Shown here in pieces: positions 43,034-51,875 of a DNA stretch of 64,000 bases. Position numbers and translations under genes: made by a program. Numbering within the stretch: the first letter of the stretch is position 1; every line of letters begins with the position of its first letter. The stretch covers positions 80,175 to 144,174 of the forward strand of contig NZ_VWVM01000013.1 in the NCBI RefSeq assembly GCF_008632075.1, given 5' to 3'. The DNA is from Candidatus Pantoea gossypiicola. GTDB lineage: Bacteria; Pseudomonadota; Gammaproteobacteria; Enterobacterales; Enterobacteriaceae. The notes beneath the pieces were generated by a model. It was not told the origin of the DNA and did not search any database. It saw only the letters and a program-made list of their open reading frames with translations.

Positions 43034-43711
43034 TCGCCGCGCGGCGCGCTCAGTTGCTGCACGGCGCGTAGCGATGAACTCAGCCATTTTCGCCCGTGCC
43101 TGCGCCACCTCCTCTGGCAGCGCGGTTTGCGGCGAGCCGCAGGAAAACGGCGGTTCGGGGTCATATTCCATCTGCAGCTGAATGGCTCTGGCGGCGGCGT
43201 CTCCGGCGATTTCCGCCACCAGCGTCAGGGCGAAATCAATGCCGGAAGTGACCCCCGCACCGCTGATACGATTGCGGTCACGCACTACCCGCTGATTCAC
43301 CGGCTCCGCACCCAGCAAAGCCAGTTGATCGATGGAACTCCAGTGTGAGGTCGCACGGTATCCTTTTAGCAGTCCGGCAGCGCCCAGCACCAGCGAACCG
43401 GTACAGACCGAAGCAACCCACTGCGCCTGGTCAGCCTGCCGTCGCAGAAAATTCAGCGTTTCCTCATCCGCCATCAGGGCAATCTGCCCTGGCCCGCCCG
43501 GCACACAGATCACATCCAGCAACGGGCAATCGTCAAAGGTGGTAGTCGGTAATATAGACAGGCCGCGATCGGAGCGTACCGGCTGACGATCTTTCCAGAT
43601 CAGATGACACGCCACGCCGGGTGTGCGTGCAAATACCTCCCACGGGCCGGTTAAATCGAGCTGGGTAACATCAGGGAAAAGTAACAGACCAATCTGAAGC
43701 GGACGATTCAT
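42983..43711 (-). CDS. DJ-1/PfpI family protein (isonitrile hydratase-like)
   Basis: This 242-aa cytoplasmic protein has the DJ-1/PfpI fold with nucleophile Cys in VASVCTGSLVLGAAGLLKG (about residue 102) and the acid residue in FPDVTQLDLTGPWEVF. Start (LQIGLLLFPDVTQLDLTGP) and SGAGVTSGIDFALTLVAEI match the isonitrile hydratase InhA group, with no AraC HTH. A C-terminal tail of about 30 residues (ATRRAATERAARR) is unusual and is the part encoded opposite the acyltransferase gene end. Confidence 0.82.
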   Translation of the reverse strand: MNRPLQIGLLLFPDVTQLDLTGPWEVFARTPGVACHLIWKDRQPVRSDRGLSILPTTTFDDCPLLDVICVPGGPGQIALMADEETLNFLRRQADQAQWVASVCTGSLVLGAAGLLKGYRATSHWSSIDQLALLGAEPVNQRVVRDRNRISGAGVTSGIDFALTLVAEIAGDAAARAIQLQMEYDPEPPFSCGSPQTALPEEVAQARAKMAEFIATRRAATERAARRLQTDQLTHAGYTQQQQ

Positions 43712-43824
43712 GCATAAACTCCGGCGGGTGATGAGTGACCATCATGCCGTGATGTCCGGTCAGATAGCAATTCTGGGTGCTGGAACGCTTTACAGCATGT
43801 CCGGGGGAGTCGTGTAAAGAAGCA

Positions 43825-44148
43825 TCAGGCCACGCCGAGAAAACGCAGCAGCGCTGTCATCGCTGCCGCGCCCAGAATAATGACAATCAGTGGTGCCCGA
43901 CGCCACGCCAGCAACAGGGCAAAACCTACGCCCGCCACCCGTGCCACACCGGCAAAATGCTGTCCTTCAAACAGCGTAGTGGTCGCCGCGACGGCCAGCA
44001 GTAACACCGTGGCAGCATCGGAGAGCATCTGCTGGGTGCGCTCGCTGATTGGCAGACGGTTTCCCAACCTGACACCGGCAAAGCGCATCAGATAGGTTCC
44101 TGCGGCCAGCATAGCGATGCCGGCGATGATCATTCCCTGATGCGTCAT
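43825..44148 (-). CDS. azlD: AzlD family branched-chain amino acid export subunit
   Basis: This 107-aa protein has four hydrophobic helices: IIAGIAMLAAGTYLMRFAG, LSDAATVLLLAVAATTTLF, GVARVAGVGFALLLAW and LIVIILGAAAMTALLRFLG. AzlD-type proteins (YgaH) pair with AzlC (YgaZ) to export branched-chain amino acids. The start ATG 44148 overlaps the azlC stop as ATGA, so the long open frame further upstream is not coding. Confidence 0.85.
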   Translation of the reverse strand: MTHQGMIIAGIAMLAAGTYLMRFAGVRLGNRLPISERTQQMLSDAATVLLLAVAATTTLFEGQHFAGVARVAGVGFALLLAWRRAPLIVIILGAAAMTALLRFLGVA

Positions 44149-44816
44149 TTGCGCGATCTCCATGTCAGCAGGCCCAGCAGCGAGAAGAGCACCGGCATGC
44201 CCGCCGGAACCAGCGGCGTCGCCAGTAAGGAGAGCAGCGCGCCGACGGTGGCGGGGATCCGGGTCCGCCGCTGGCGCAACGCCGGGAAGATCAGAGCAAT
44301 CAGGATCGCCGGAAACACCGCATCCAGCCCAATCATCGATACGTCGGGAATAAACTGACCCACCGCCGCCCCAGCCATAACGCTCACTGGCCAGATTAAG
44401 CCGATACCGATGCCGCACAGCCAGTATGCACTGCGACGCTGGGCCAGCTGGGGTTGTGAGATACCAAACACCACGCTTTCATCATTCATAATGTGGCAGC
44501 CAAACCAGCCCAGGGGACCCTTTCCCACCAGATCTTTAACCGCAATGCCGAAAGGCAGATGACGCGCATTCACCAGCAGACCCGCAGCGGCGGCTGTTAA
44601 TGGACTGCCGCCGCCAGCCACGATGCCGATAAACAGAAACTCCGATGCGCCTGCCAGCACCAGCGTTGACAGCGCCAGCGGCACCCAGAGCGGAAACCCG
44701 TCGGCGGAGGCCAGCGAACCATAGGATAAACCGACAATCCCATCAGCCAGACAGACCAGGAAAATCGCTTTGATCACCCCTTTGTCCAGCAACTGCATTT
44801 GCGGAAAAAGCATCAC
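44145..44816 (-). CDS. azlC: AzlC family branched-chain amino acid exporter
   Basis: This 223-aa inner-membrane protein shows the AzlC/YgaZ pattern: GIVGLSYGSLASADGFPLW, STLVLAGASEFLFIGIVAGG, AAAGLLVNARHLPFGIAVKD (the conserved NARH region) and DAVFPAILIALIFPAL. It forms an operon with azlD and diverges from an XRE-cupin regulator gene 109 bp away, the usual arrangement for this exporter's regulator. Confidence 0.88.
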   Translation of the reverse strand: MMLFPQMQLLDKGVIKAIFLVCLADGIVGLSYGSLASADGFPLWVPLALSTLVLAGASEFLFIGIVAGGGSPLTAAAAGLLVNARHLPFGIAVKDLVGKGPLGWFGCHIMNDESVVFGISQPQLAQRRSAYWLCGIGIGLIWPVSVMAGAAVGQFIPDVSMIGLDAVFPAILIALIFPALRQRRTRIPATVGALLSLLATPLVPAGMPVLFSLLGLLTWRSRK

Positions 44817-44924
44817 TCTGTCTCATAATGAACGTATAATCCGATATAATGAACACCGCGGCACTGTTTTACAAGCCGAACAATTCGTTCGTTATAAAAA
44901 ACTTTTTGTTTATCAGGAGTGCGT

Positions 44925-45473
44925 TTGAATACCCCTATCAGCATCATTGCCAATGCCTTAGTGCGTGAACGTCAGCGAGCCGGCCTGTCACTGGCTGAAG
45001 TCGCGCGCCGCGCCGGTATCGCCAAATCAACGCTGTCACAGCTGGAGGCGGGTAATGGCAATCCGGGCATTGAGACGCTGTGGTCACTGTGCGTGACGCT
45101 GAATATTCCGTTTTCACGCCTGCTGGAGCCGGATGCGCGTCGTCTGCAGGTGATTCGCCGTGGAGAAGGTCTGACGGTTACCGCCGATCTGGCAGACTAT
45201 CAGGCCGTTCTGCTGGCATCCTGCCCGCCTGGCGTCCGGCGTGATATCTATCTGCTGGAGGTTCAGCCTGGCAGTGAGCGCATTTCACAGCCTCATATTC
45301 CCAATACTATTGAGCATATTATTATTGCTAAAGGTCGGGCGCTGGTGGGTCCGGTGGACAGCGCGGTAGAGCTGGATGTGGGTGATTACATTACCTATCC
45401 AGGCGACGAGCTGCATATCTTTCGGGCGCTGGAAGCCGATACGCTGGCGCTGCTGGTGATAGAGCACAGCTAG
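44925..45473 (+). CDS. XRE-cupin transcriptional regulator next to azlCD
   Basis: This is a 182-aa regulator: N-terminal HTH_3 (LVRERQRAGLSLAEVARRAG, IAKSTLSQLEAGNGNPGIETLW) and a C-terminal cupin sensor (NTIEHIIIAKGRALVGPVD, VGDYITYPGDELHIFRAL). The start is TTG 44925: AGGAG (44915-44919) lies 5 nt upstream, whereas the in-frame GTG at 44919 overlaps that site. It diverges from azlCD and probably controls it, with an amino acid or similar ligand in the cupin. Confidence 0.85.
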   Translation: MNTPISIIANALVRERQRAGLSLAEVARRAGIAKSTLSQLEAGNGNPGIETLWSLCVTLNIPFSRLLEPDARRLQVIRRGEGLTVTADLADYQAVLLASCPPGVRRDIYLLEVQPGSERISQPHIPNTIEHIIIAKGRALVGPVDSAVELDVGDYITYPGDELHIFRALEADTLALLVIEHS

Positions 45474-45674
45474 TTACCGCCCGGCAAGCTTCTGCCGGGT
45501 TTCTGCGGGAGTGAGGTGCGTGATCAGCTGCACCTCACTGCTCAATCTGATCGCCGGATAGTGCTCGCGCATCCCCTCCAGCAGCACCGTATCCGGCCAT
45601 TCGTTCTCTTTCCCCAGCTTCGCAACGACCTCGTTTAAGCGCAGTGTGTCGATCCGTGTCACCCAGACGATCAC
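45474..45674 (-). pseudogene. Unidentified C-terminal fragment
   Basis: A frame of 66 codons (VTRIDTLRLNEVVAKLGKEN, PDTVLLEGMREHYPAIRL, ITHLTPAETRQKLAGR) looks protein-like in composition. It continues upstream as VRYTDEADTVIVW without a good start codon or ribosome binding site. It is probably the tail of a larger gene cut by a rearrangement near 45.7 kb. I cannot name the family. Confidence 0.4.
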
Positions 45675-45897
45675 CGTGTCGGCTTCATCCGTGTATCTAA
45701 CATTATGTGGTGATTAGCTAACACCACTGAAGCAGAGCGGGCCCGTCCTCGACCTTAAGGTCATTGCCACACTGAATCTTGTTTAGCAGCATCAGATCCT
45801 CCGCTTCACCTTTCACGCCAGCCCATCAGGTTGAACGGTTACCTGGAGCATGACTCCATATATAAAAGGCGAACAGGCGTGACGGTTTATGTGAGAG

Positions 45898-46179
45898 GTG
45901 CCAGGCCAGGTTTCCAGCGGTATAGACGTAAGCAAGAGTACGCTTGATCTGTGCATACTTTATGACGGTATTAAAGGTCGCGTTAAAACGCGTAATATCC
46001 GGAACGATCGGAGCGCATTTGAAAACATAATTCGCTGGCTAAGGCTCCAGCACTGCGGTCCGCAGGACGTTTACCTGGTTATAGAAGCAACCGGTGTTTA
46101 TCATGAGCGGCTGGCCAATGATTTACATGATGCGGGTTTTTATGTGTCTGGCCACCCCTCACCACAGCTGAGATTTTGA
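45898..46179 (+). mobile_element. IS110 family transposase N-terminal fragment
   Basis: The first 90 or so residues match the IS110 DEDD transposase start: VSSGIDVSKSTLDLCIL (first catalytic Asp) and QDVYLVIEATGVYHERLAN (Glu in VIEATG). The frame then ends at 46177-46179 after unrelated residues; the rest of the transposase, including the C-terminal Ser domain, is absent. This is a dead remnant marking an old insertion site. Confidence 0.75.
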
Positions 46180-46337
46180 CCGAGGCATGGGATTTATAAC
46201 GAAAACGGACAAAGTCAATGCATACATGAGGGCCTGTTACGCACTCCTGAAACAGTTTTTCTCAGTGAATTTGACCGGAAAATAATTTCTGCTACTGGCA
46301 CCTCCCTTTTAGCTGGTAAATTATCAGCGGTTGAAAT

Positions 46338-46356
46338 AGTTGAATTTAATTCAACT
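46338..46356. promoter_or_regulatory. T-N11-A palindrome, copy 1 (before the epimerase gene)
   Basis: A perfect palindrome with arms AGTTGAATT and AATTCAACT around a single T. The core TTGAATTTAATTCAA (46340-46354) recurs with small changes at 47899-47913 and 51847-51861. It lies 82 bp upstream of the epimerase start, a typical LysR-activator position. Confidence 0.6.
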
Positions 46357-46438
46357 CATCATGCACGAGTTTTCAATGAAAAACCTTTTTTTATTGCCAT
46401 GCTTAACGTCGCATTCCATCATTAAAAGGTAAAAAAAG

Positions 46439-47326
46439 ATGTCTGATAAGAGAAAACGCGTAGCGATCACCGGGGCTTTTGGAAAAATTGGTCAGGTTAC
46501 TGTTAAACATCTGCGGGAGGCTGGTTATGATATTTTCCTCATCGATCGCGTAAAAAATGAAGCATTCAGCGAGCCTACCATGATCGCGGATCTACAAGAT
46601 TTTGGAGCCACGCTTGATGCTCTTTCATCTGCTGGTGAAGATGTCTATTCACGCGCTGAGCCGCAAGCCTTTGACGCTGTTGTTCATCTTGCAAGCATTC
46701 CCCATCCACGTATGATCCCGGACTCGGCGGAGTTTCAGAATAATATGGTGGCGACGTTCAACGTGTTTGAAGCCTCGCGCCGCCTGGGGATCAAAAATAT
46801 TGTTTGGACGGCCAGTGAGGTAGCTACCGGCGTGCCTTATGATCAGTGGCAGGCTCCTTATGTTCCGGTTGATGAATCCTACCCACATCGTGGCCTCAGC
46901 ATCTATGCGCTGACCAAGGTTCTTGGGGAGGAGATGGCACGTCAGTTCTGTCTCAACGATCCCAGCATGCGGATTACCTGCCTGCGTTTATCAAACGTCA
47001 TGAACCCCGAAGAATATGCAAAATTTGAGGAATGGCAGGACGACCCGACCCAGCGACTGTGGAATATGTGGACCTACGTGGACGTGCGTGACGTTGCCCA
47101 GTCCGTAGAACTCGCCATTGAATATGATGTGCGGGGTAAGGATGATTTTTTCATTACCAGCGACATAACCTGCATGCGTACACCTACGCAGGAACTGCTG
47201 AAGAAGTATTATCCTGATACTGAACGCCGCAAGCACTTTGAAGGAAATGAGTCGGTGCTTTCCAGCGAAAAAGCGATGCGTGTGCTGGGCTATAAGCCCA
47301 GGCATCGCTGGACCGATAAGGCATAA
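46439..47326 (+). CDS. NAD-dependent epimerase/dehydratase (extended SDR)
   Basis: This 295-aa Rossmann enzyme has the cofactor motif ITGAFGKIGQ (GxxGxxG, about residue 10), AVVHLASIPHP, the active-site Tyr-Lys in YALTKVLGEEMARQF (YxxxK) and an upstream Ser/Glu pair in VWTASEVATG. It resembles the UronD/GalE-like NAD(P)-dependent oxidoreductases, but substrate is unclear. It has its own promoter region with a LysR-type palindrome. The same motif precedes the SDR gene at 48 kb and the MFS-SDR pair at 51 kb. Confidence 0.83.
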   Translation: MSDKRKRVAITGAFGKIGQVTVKHLREAGYDIFLIDRVKNEAFSEPTMIADLQDFGATLDALSSAGEDVYSRAEPQAFDAVVHLASIPHPRMIPDSAEFQNNMVATFNVFEASRRLGIKNIVWTASEVATGVPYDQWQAPYVPVDESYPHRGLSIYALTKVLGEEMARQFCLNDPSMRITCLRLSNVMNPEEYAKFEEWQDDPTQRLWNMWTYVDVRDVAQSVELAIEYDVRGKDDFFITSDITCMRTPTQELLKKYYPDTERRKHFEGNESVLSSEKAMRVLGYKPRHRWTDKA

Positions 47327-47490
47327 TGACCTCTGGAGGACGTTCTTCAGGCAGATAATAAGCCTGTAAGCGGTACCTTCAACTTCAACCGGTTGCAGAA
47401 AGGTTTTCTGCAACCGCTACTGCTCTGTGTTACCAGCCTGCAATCAGGCCGGAACGTCCTGTTCGTGCAAAAACGCAATTATCTGTTCAG

Positions 47491-47768
47491 TCAGAAAACA
47501 ACATCAATCCTGCATTGTTGATAACATGCTCAATGCGTCCATATTTCTTTTCGATGCCAGTAATCATCTTAAGGACATCATTTGCGTCCATTACGTCAGT
47601 AACTCTAAAAGCCGCTCGTCCGCCTTTTTAGTTAATCTAATCAGCTTGTCTTCATTATGACGCCAGAATAATCCGGGAGCCTGACAGTGCAAGCCTGAAA
47701 GCCGTTGCTGCGCCAATGCCCGAAGATGCTCCGGTAATGACGGTGACGGTATCCTTATGTAAGAGCAT
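47491..47768 (-). pseudogene. Short-chain dehydrogenase remnant
   Basis: Behind AGGAG, ATG 47768 opens MLLHKDTVTVITGASSGIGA and AATAFRLALSGSRIILAS, then a stop. After further lesions a second stretch reads DVMDANDVLKMITGIEKKYG and INNAGLMLFSD. TGASSGIG and the NNAG motif identify a classical SDR. The gene stops there, so the catalytic Tyr-Lys half is gone. It diverges from the intact SDR gene at 48049 across the second palindrome copy. Confidence 0.75.
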
Positions 47769-47896
47769 ATATAAATTCTCCTGTAAGTAGTTAAAGATCA
47801 CCAAATAAAAAACTCAGGATTTCGGCCACTGAGCAGAAATAACCGCTTAATTCTGGCAGGAATTACAGCCAAACCATTTTATCTGGTTCAACGTCG

Positions 47897-47915
47897 CATT
47901 GAATTTCTCTCAATG
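47897..47915. promoter_or_regulatory. T-N11-A palindrome, copy 2 (divergent SDR promoter)
   Basis: CATTGA-N7-TCAATG with core TTGAATTTCTCTCAA (47899-47913). It lies in the 280-bp gap between the SDR remnant (minus) and the intact SDR gene (plus), 133 bp before the latter. Confidence 0.55.
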
Positions 47916-48048
47916 TGAATATCTTATTGATTTTAAAGTTATTTTTATGACTGCATTTGCAGAATTATTATTTTGGCGACTTTCTGGCTTCACATGCTGA
48001 TTTTCCCTGCCAGGATTAAAGTGAAATTTATAAAATAAGGGAAAAGTA

Positions 48049-48846
48049 ATGAGTAAAAAAATGGCTTTGATTACTGGGGCGTCCAATGGGATAGGATTCG
48101 AGCTGGCGAAGGTTTTCGCCAGAAATAATTACGATATTATTGCTGTAGCAAGAAATGAAGGAAAGCTAAACGCCGCATGTGATGAGCTCCGTCAGTCCGG
48201 CGGCGCTGTGCATGCTTTTTCTGCCGATCTCAGCAGTTATGAAGAGATAGAGTCTCTCAAGAAAAAGGTTAATGAAGGAGAGTATCGCATTGATGCCCTG
48301 GTGATTAACGCAGGTCAAGGGCTGGGTGGACGTTTTATTGGTGGTACAGACCTTCAAAAAGAGCTGCAGCTTATTCGGCTAAACGTCGATTCGTACGTGC
48401 ATATGTCCAAAATTTTTCTGCCAGATATGATTAAGCAAGGCGGTGGACACGTGCTGATGACCTCTTCAGTTTCCGGTACGGCACCCATTCCATTCGAGGC
48501 CATTTATGGTGCCTCTAAAGCTTTTGTGAACTCTTTTTTCTGGGCGATCCGTAATGAGCTGAAAGGCTACGGGCTGAATATGACATTGCTGATGCCCGGT
48601 GCCACGGAAACTAATTTCTTCAAAAATGCCGGTCAGTCCGATACCACCGTCGGCGCTTCTCAGATAACCAAGCCTGACGAAGTTGCTGAGCGCGCCTGGT
48701 ACGCACTGATGAGCGGCCACGAATATGTGTATGGTAATGATGAAGCCGAGCATGAAGGCGACGTGCTTAATCGCCTGCAGAGCGAGTCCCAGAAAGCGCA
48801 ACGGCACCGCATTATTTCTGAACCGGGTTCAGCCAGTAAAAAATAA
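48049..48846 (+). CDS. SDR family NAD(P)-dependent oxidoreductase
   Basis: This 265-aa classical short-chain dehydrogenase shows LITGASNGIGFELAKVFA (cofactor loop), DALVINAGQG (structural NAG), MTSSVSGTAPIPFEAIYGAS with YGASK as the catalytic Tyr-Lys, and LLMPGATETNFF. Substrate unknown. The C-terminal end (about residue 225 on) is a charged tail (YGNDEAEHEGDVLNRLQSES). It is preceded by the second palindrome copy and followed by a decayed dienelactone hydrolase gene on the other strand. Confidence 0.88.
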   Translation: MSKKMALITGASNGIGFELAKVFARNNYDIIAVARNEGKLNAACDELRQSGGAVHAFSADLSSYEEIESLKKKVNEGEYRIDALVINAGQGLGGRFIGGTDLQKELQLIRLNVDSYVHMSKIFLPDMIKQGGGHVLMTSSVSGTAPIPFEAIYGASKAFVNSFFWAIRNELKGYGLNMTLLMPGATETNFFKNAGQSDTTVGASQITKPDEVAERAWYALMSGHEYVYGNDEAEHEGDVLNRLQSESQKAQRHRIISEPGSASKK

Positions 48847-48921
48847 GGTATTTTGCGGGTAAGTGAAGTTTCCGCCAGCCGGTCTGCGGATCGGCTGACA
48901 CTCAGGTTACGATAAGAGCCA

Positions 48922-49480
48922 TTAAAGAAAAACTGCATTATGGAAGAGCGATTGCAGGTTACAGAATGCCATTTCATAGCTGAACTGCGCAATCTGATCC
49001 AGAGAAACAAAGGGGTCTCTCGCCCCGTTAAGAACCAGGATCTCTCCTTTGATACCCGCCTCTGAAAGCTGGCTTTAGTGTTCTAAGCGTTCCATGGATA
49101 CAGACAGTAGCGCGCAACGGCGCTCCACTGCGGGCAAGCTCCAGCACACAGTGACCACCGTAACAAAAACCTATAGCTCCGAGCCTGAGCGCATCTGTAA
49201 GGGGATTTGCAGCCATAGCCTGAAGTGCAGATTTTATTCCGTTTCGTTCTTCAGCCGTATCTTTGATCGCATTCATCTCAGCTGAAGCTTTTCAGCGGTG
49301 GCCGGCAGAAAGCCATATAAATCGGTAACCAGGGCAATATAACCTTCCCGTGCCACCCTTACCGCATGATCTATATTAGACTCAGTAATACCCATCATGT
49401 TTGGCGCAAGCACGATTCCCGGGCGAGATTGCGGGCTGTCGGCGTCATAGACGAGAAGGCCACTGAGCCGTGTTTCGCCA
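48922..49480 (-). pseudogene. Dienelactone hydrolase family pseudogene
   Basis: Three consecutive frames cover a DLH-like protein: TRLSGLLVYDADS, RPGIVLAPNMMGITESNIDH and VAREGYIALVTDLYGFLP; then GAIGFCYGGHCVLELARSGA with the nucleophile Cys elbow GFCYGG and VCIHGTL; then GEILVLNGARDPFVSLDQIA and LQSLFHN. Frameshifts near 49265 and near 49070 break it. The missing His region cannot be found cleanly. It was probably part of the same SDR-rich gene set. Confidence 0.78.
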
Positions 49481-49590
49481 CAATAATAAAAAGTCTCTTT
49501 TTATATGATATACATTTGCTCTTACTTTTTGCCCTCGGATAAGCGCGATCGCCGAACCGGACCAGCGTCCGGCATTACGGTATCCAGAGA

Positions 49591-50430
49591 TTATTTATTC
49601 ATCCACTGGCTGAATGCGTCTTTCCATTGTGGGTGCCAGCGGGACAACGCAGGCCGGTTTTCAAGTATGTCCTGAAAAGCCCACGCAATACGCTTTTTAT
49701 CCATTTCCGGGCTGACAGTGTTATCCGGACAGATAATATAAAAATCGCCCTGCTCATAACGCTCCAGAAAGTGTTCGATTACCTGATCCGGCGTCCATGC
49801 TTCATCTGGCTTACTGTCTTTATCCGGCTGCATACCCGGAAAGTTCATATCAGTCCAGGTAAAGCCTGGTACCAGCAGGTGCGCGGTTATCCTCTCTCCG
49901 GCAATGTTTCTCAGCTCATGCGCCAGCTGTTCAGTCAGCACCTTGATACCAGCCTTCGCTACGCTGTAAGCCGCGTTTCCGGGTGGGGTAGTGATACCTT
50001 CTTTTGAACCCAGATTCACGATAGCCCCCTTTTTGTTCATGCCCAACATGGCGGGTACAAAAAGGTGCTGCACTGTAACCATGGCGAGCAGGTTCGACTC
50101 TATCTGAATGCGCCAGTCCGCAGGCGCATCCCACGGACCGCCGCCCTGCTTAATGCCGGCATTATTCATCAGCAGCGCCACTTCGCCGAACTCATTAAAA
50201 GTGATGTCCCGCAAGCGCATCAGATCCTGTTCGTTCGTGACGTCCCCTGTGACCAGACGATATTCAGTGTTCAGTGTTTTTGCCCGAGCCGCCAGCGCAG
50301 CGCCATCACGGTCAAACAGAATCAGGCGCATACCTTCCTGAGCAAAGCGTCGTGCGGCTGCGGCTCCTATCCCTTTTGCCGCACCGGTAATGACCGCAAC
50401 GCGGCCTGCCTTAATTACTGATTCGGCCAT
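49591..50430 (-). CDS. SDR family oxidoreductase
   Basis: This 279-aa short-chain dehydrogenase has ITGAAKGIGAAAARRFAQEG at the N-terminus, LLMNNAGIKQGGG, VNLGSKEGITTPPGNAAYSV, and AYSVAKAGIKVLTEQLAHEL with the YxxxK pair. The usual active-site Ser of the LGSK segment is present. The gene is preceded by AAGGAG and overlaps the end of the MFS gene by 16 bp, so the exporter and this dehydrogenase form one operon behind palindrome copy 3. Confidence 0.87.
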   Translation of the reverse strand: MAESVIKAGRVAVITGAAKGIGAAAARRFAQEGMRLILFDRDGAALAARAKTLNTEYRLVTGDVTNEQDLMRLRDITFNEFGEVALLMNNAGIKQGGGPWDAPADWRIQIESNLLAMVTVQHLFVPAMLGMNKKGAIVNLGSKEGITTPPGNAAYSVAKAGIKVLTEQLAHELRNIAGERITAHLLVPGFTWTDMNFPGMQPDKDSKPDEAWTPDQVIEHFLERYEQGDFYIICPDNTVSPEMDKKRIAWAFQDILENRPALSRWHPQWKDAFSQWMNK

Positions 50431-51629
50431 GAATGACTCCTTCTGGTCATGTGAACTGAGAGAAACATCAGGACAAGGGCAAGGACGCCAAAAGCTGCAC
50501 CAACCCAGCCCGTTGAAATCCAGGATCCGCCGGACGCGATGGCCAGCCCGCCAAATGCCGCACCCAGCGCATTGGAAATATTAAACGCACTGTGCGTTAG
50601 CGATGAGGCAAGTGTCTGTGCGTCACCAGCAATATTCATCATGTGTGACTGGAGTGCAGGTACCAGCGAGAATCCGTTACCCAGTAGAAAAAGCGTAATG
50701 AGCGCCGTTACTTTCCAGGGAGACAGCAGCGCGAACAGGGTAAGCATCACCAGATTCCAGAAGAGCATGCCATAAATAGCAGGGATGAGAGCCCTGTCAG
50801 CCAGTCTGCCACCAATAATATTTCCCATTACCATGCCGGCACCCCACAACACCAGAATCCATGGAACTGACGACAGTTCAAAGCCACTGATCTCCGTTAG
50901 CGCCGGCGTAATAAAACTGTATACAGCAAACATGCCGGCAAAACTGACTGACGCTACGGCAAACGTCATCAGTACCTGTGGGCTGCGCAGGGCGCTCAGC
51001 TCTTTCAGGGGGGAGGCTTTGCGATCGGCTGGCACCGCTGGAATAAAAAGCGATACCATAATGCCGGTCAGCACCAGACCGGCAGTGACTACCGAAAATG
51101 ACATCCGCCATCCCAGCAACTGTCCTGTCCAGGTGACCAACGGTACACCAGCAACATTGGCAACGGCCAGGCCGAGCATGACATAACCGATATAACGCGC
51201 TTTTTGTTCTGCCGGCACCATTGAAGCCGCAACAATGGCGGCAACGCCATACCAGGCACCGTGGGGTAGCCCGGCAATGAAGCGCGCTGAGAGCATAGAC
51301 GGATAGCTCCAGGCTGCAGCGCTGAGGCTGTAGCCGATAAGCGCAATAACCAGCAGCACCAGCAGCAGCGCTTTTCGTGGCAAGCGAGCAGTCATTAAAG
51401 CGATAGCCGGTGCGCCAATGACCACACCTGCAGCATAGGCACTTATATAGGCTCCGGCAGCAGGAACTGACACACCGGTTCCTTTAGCAAGGTCAGGAAG
51501 CTGACTCATCGGGGCAAATTCACCGGTTCCAATACACAGTCCACCGGCACCAAGGGCAAGCATGGCAGGGAGCAGGCCAGAAGGGGCTTTAACCTGATTC
51601 TGCCTGCCGCTGTAAGTATGTTCGGTCAT
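50415..51629 (-). CDS. MFS transporter (DHA1 family, AraJ/YdhP-like)
   Basis: This is a 404-aa 12-helix drug:H+ antiporter type permease. LALGAGGLCIGTGEFAPMSQ (family: G-x-GEF), YISAYAAGVVIGAPAIALMT, LPRKALLLVLLVIALIGYSL and RFIAGLPHGAWYGVAAIVAA match the AraJ/YdhP/CmlA-like subgroup. ATG 51629 gives the normal N-terminus; an upstream in-frame ATG would add 33 unlikely residues. It is first in an operon with the SDR gene. Confidence 0.87.
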   Translation of the reverse strand: MTEHTYSGRQNQVKAPSGLLPAMLALGAGGLCIGTGEFAPMSQLPDLAKGTGVSVPAAGAYISAYAAGVVIGAPAIALMTARLPRKALLLVLLVIALIGYSLSAAAWSYPSMLSARFIAGLPHGAWYGVAAIVAASMVPAEQKARYIGYVMLGLAVANVAGVPLVTWTGQLLGWRMSFSVVTAGLVLTGIMVSLFIPAVPADRKASPLKELSALRSPQVLMTFAVASVSFAGMFAVYSFITPALTEISGFELSSVPWILVLWGAGMVMGNIIGGRLADRALIPAIYGMLFWNLVMLTLFALLSPWKVTALITLFLLGNGFSLVPALQSHMMNIAGDAQTLASSLTHSAFNISNALGAAFGGLAIASGGSWISTGWVGAAFGVLALVLMFLSVHMTRRSHSWPNQ

Positions 51630-51846
51630 AACCTGAGCGTCTCCAGAATCTGAAAGATTGTCACTGCAGGTAGTCAGGAATCCTGAAAGGGAACCGCCGC
51701 TCTCTGAAGAGCAGCGATCCTCAGCCAAAAGGGCTGATGTTATCTCTGTTAGCGGTTAAGCTCAGAAAATGCAGTGATATAGTTGAAACAAAATAAACTA
51801 TAACTCAGCATCAGGCTGTGATTGTTGAAAGAGATACCGTGAGATA

Positions 51847-51861
51847 TTGAATTAATCTCAA
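51847..51861. promoter_or_regulatory. T-N11-A palindrome, copy 3 (before the MFS-SDR operon)
   Basis: TTGAATTAATCTCAA shares 13 of 15 positions with copy 2. It lies 217 bp upstream of the MFS start and just past the end of the metallophosphoesterase gene, so it can only serve the MFS-SDR operon. Confidence 0.55.
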
Positions 51862-51875
51862 CGATAATAACCCTG

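Noticed and set aside
44149..44418. Long N-terminal extension of AzlD
   Set aside because: The upstream part of that frame lies inside azlC in another frame, is rich in Gly/Arg/Pro, and an ATGA overlap start at 44148 fits the family length.
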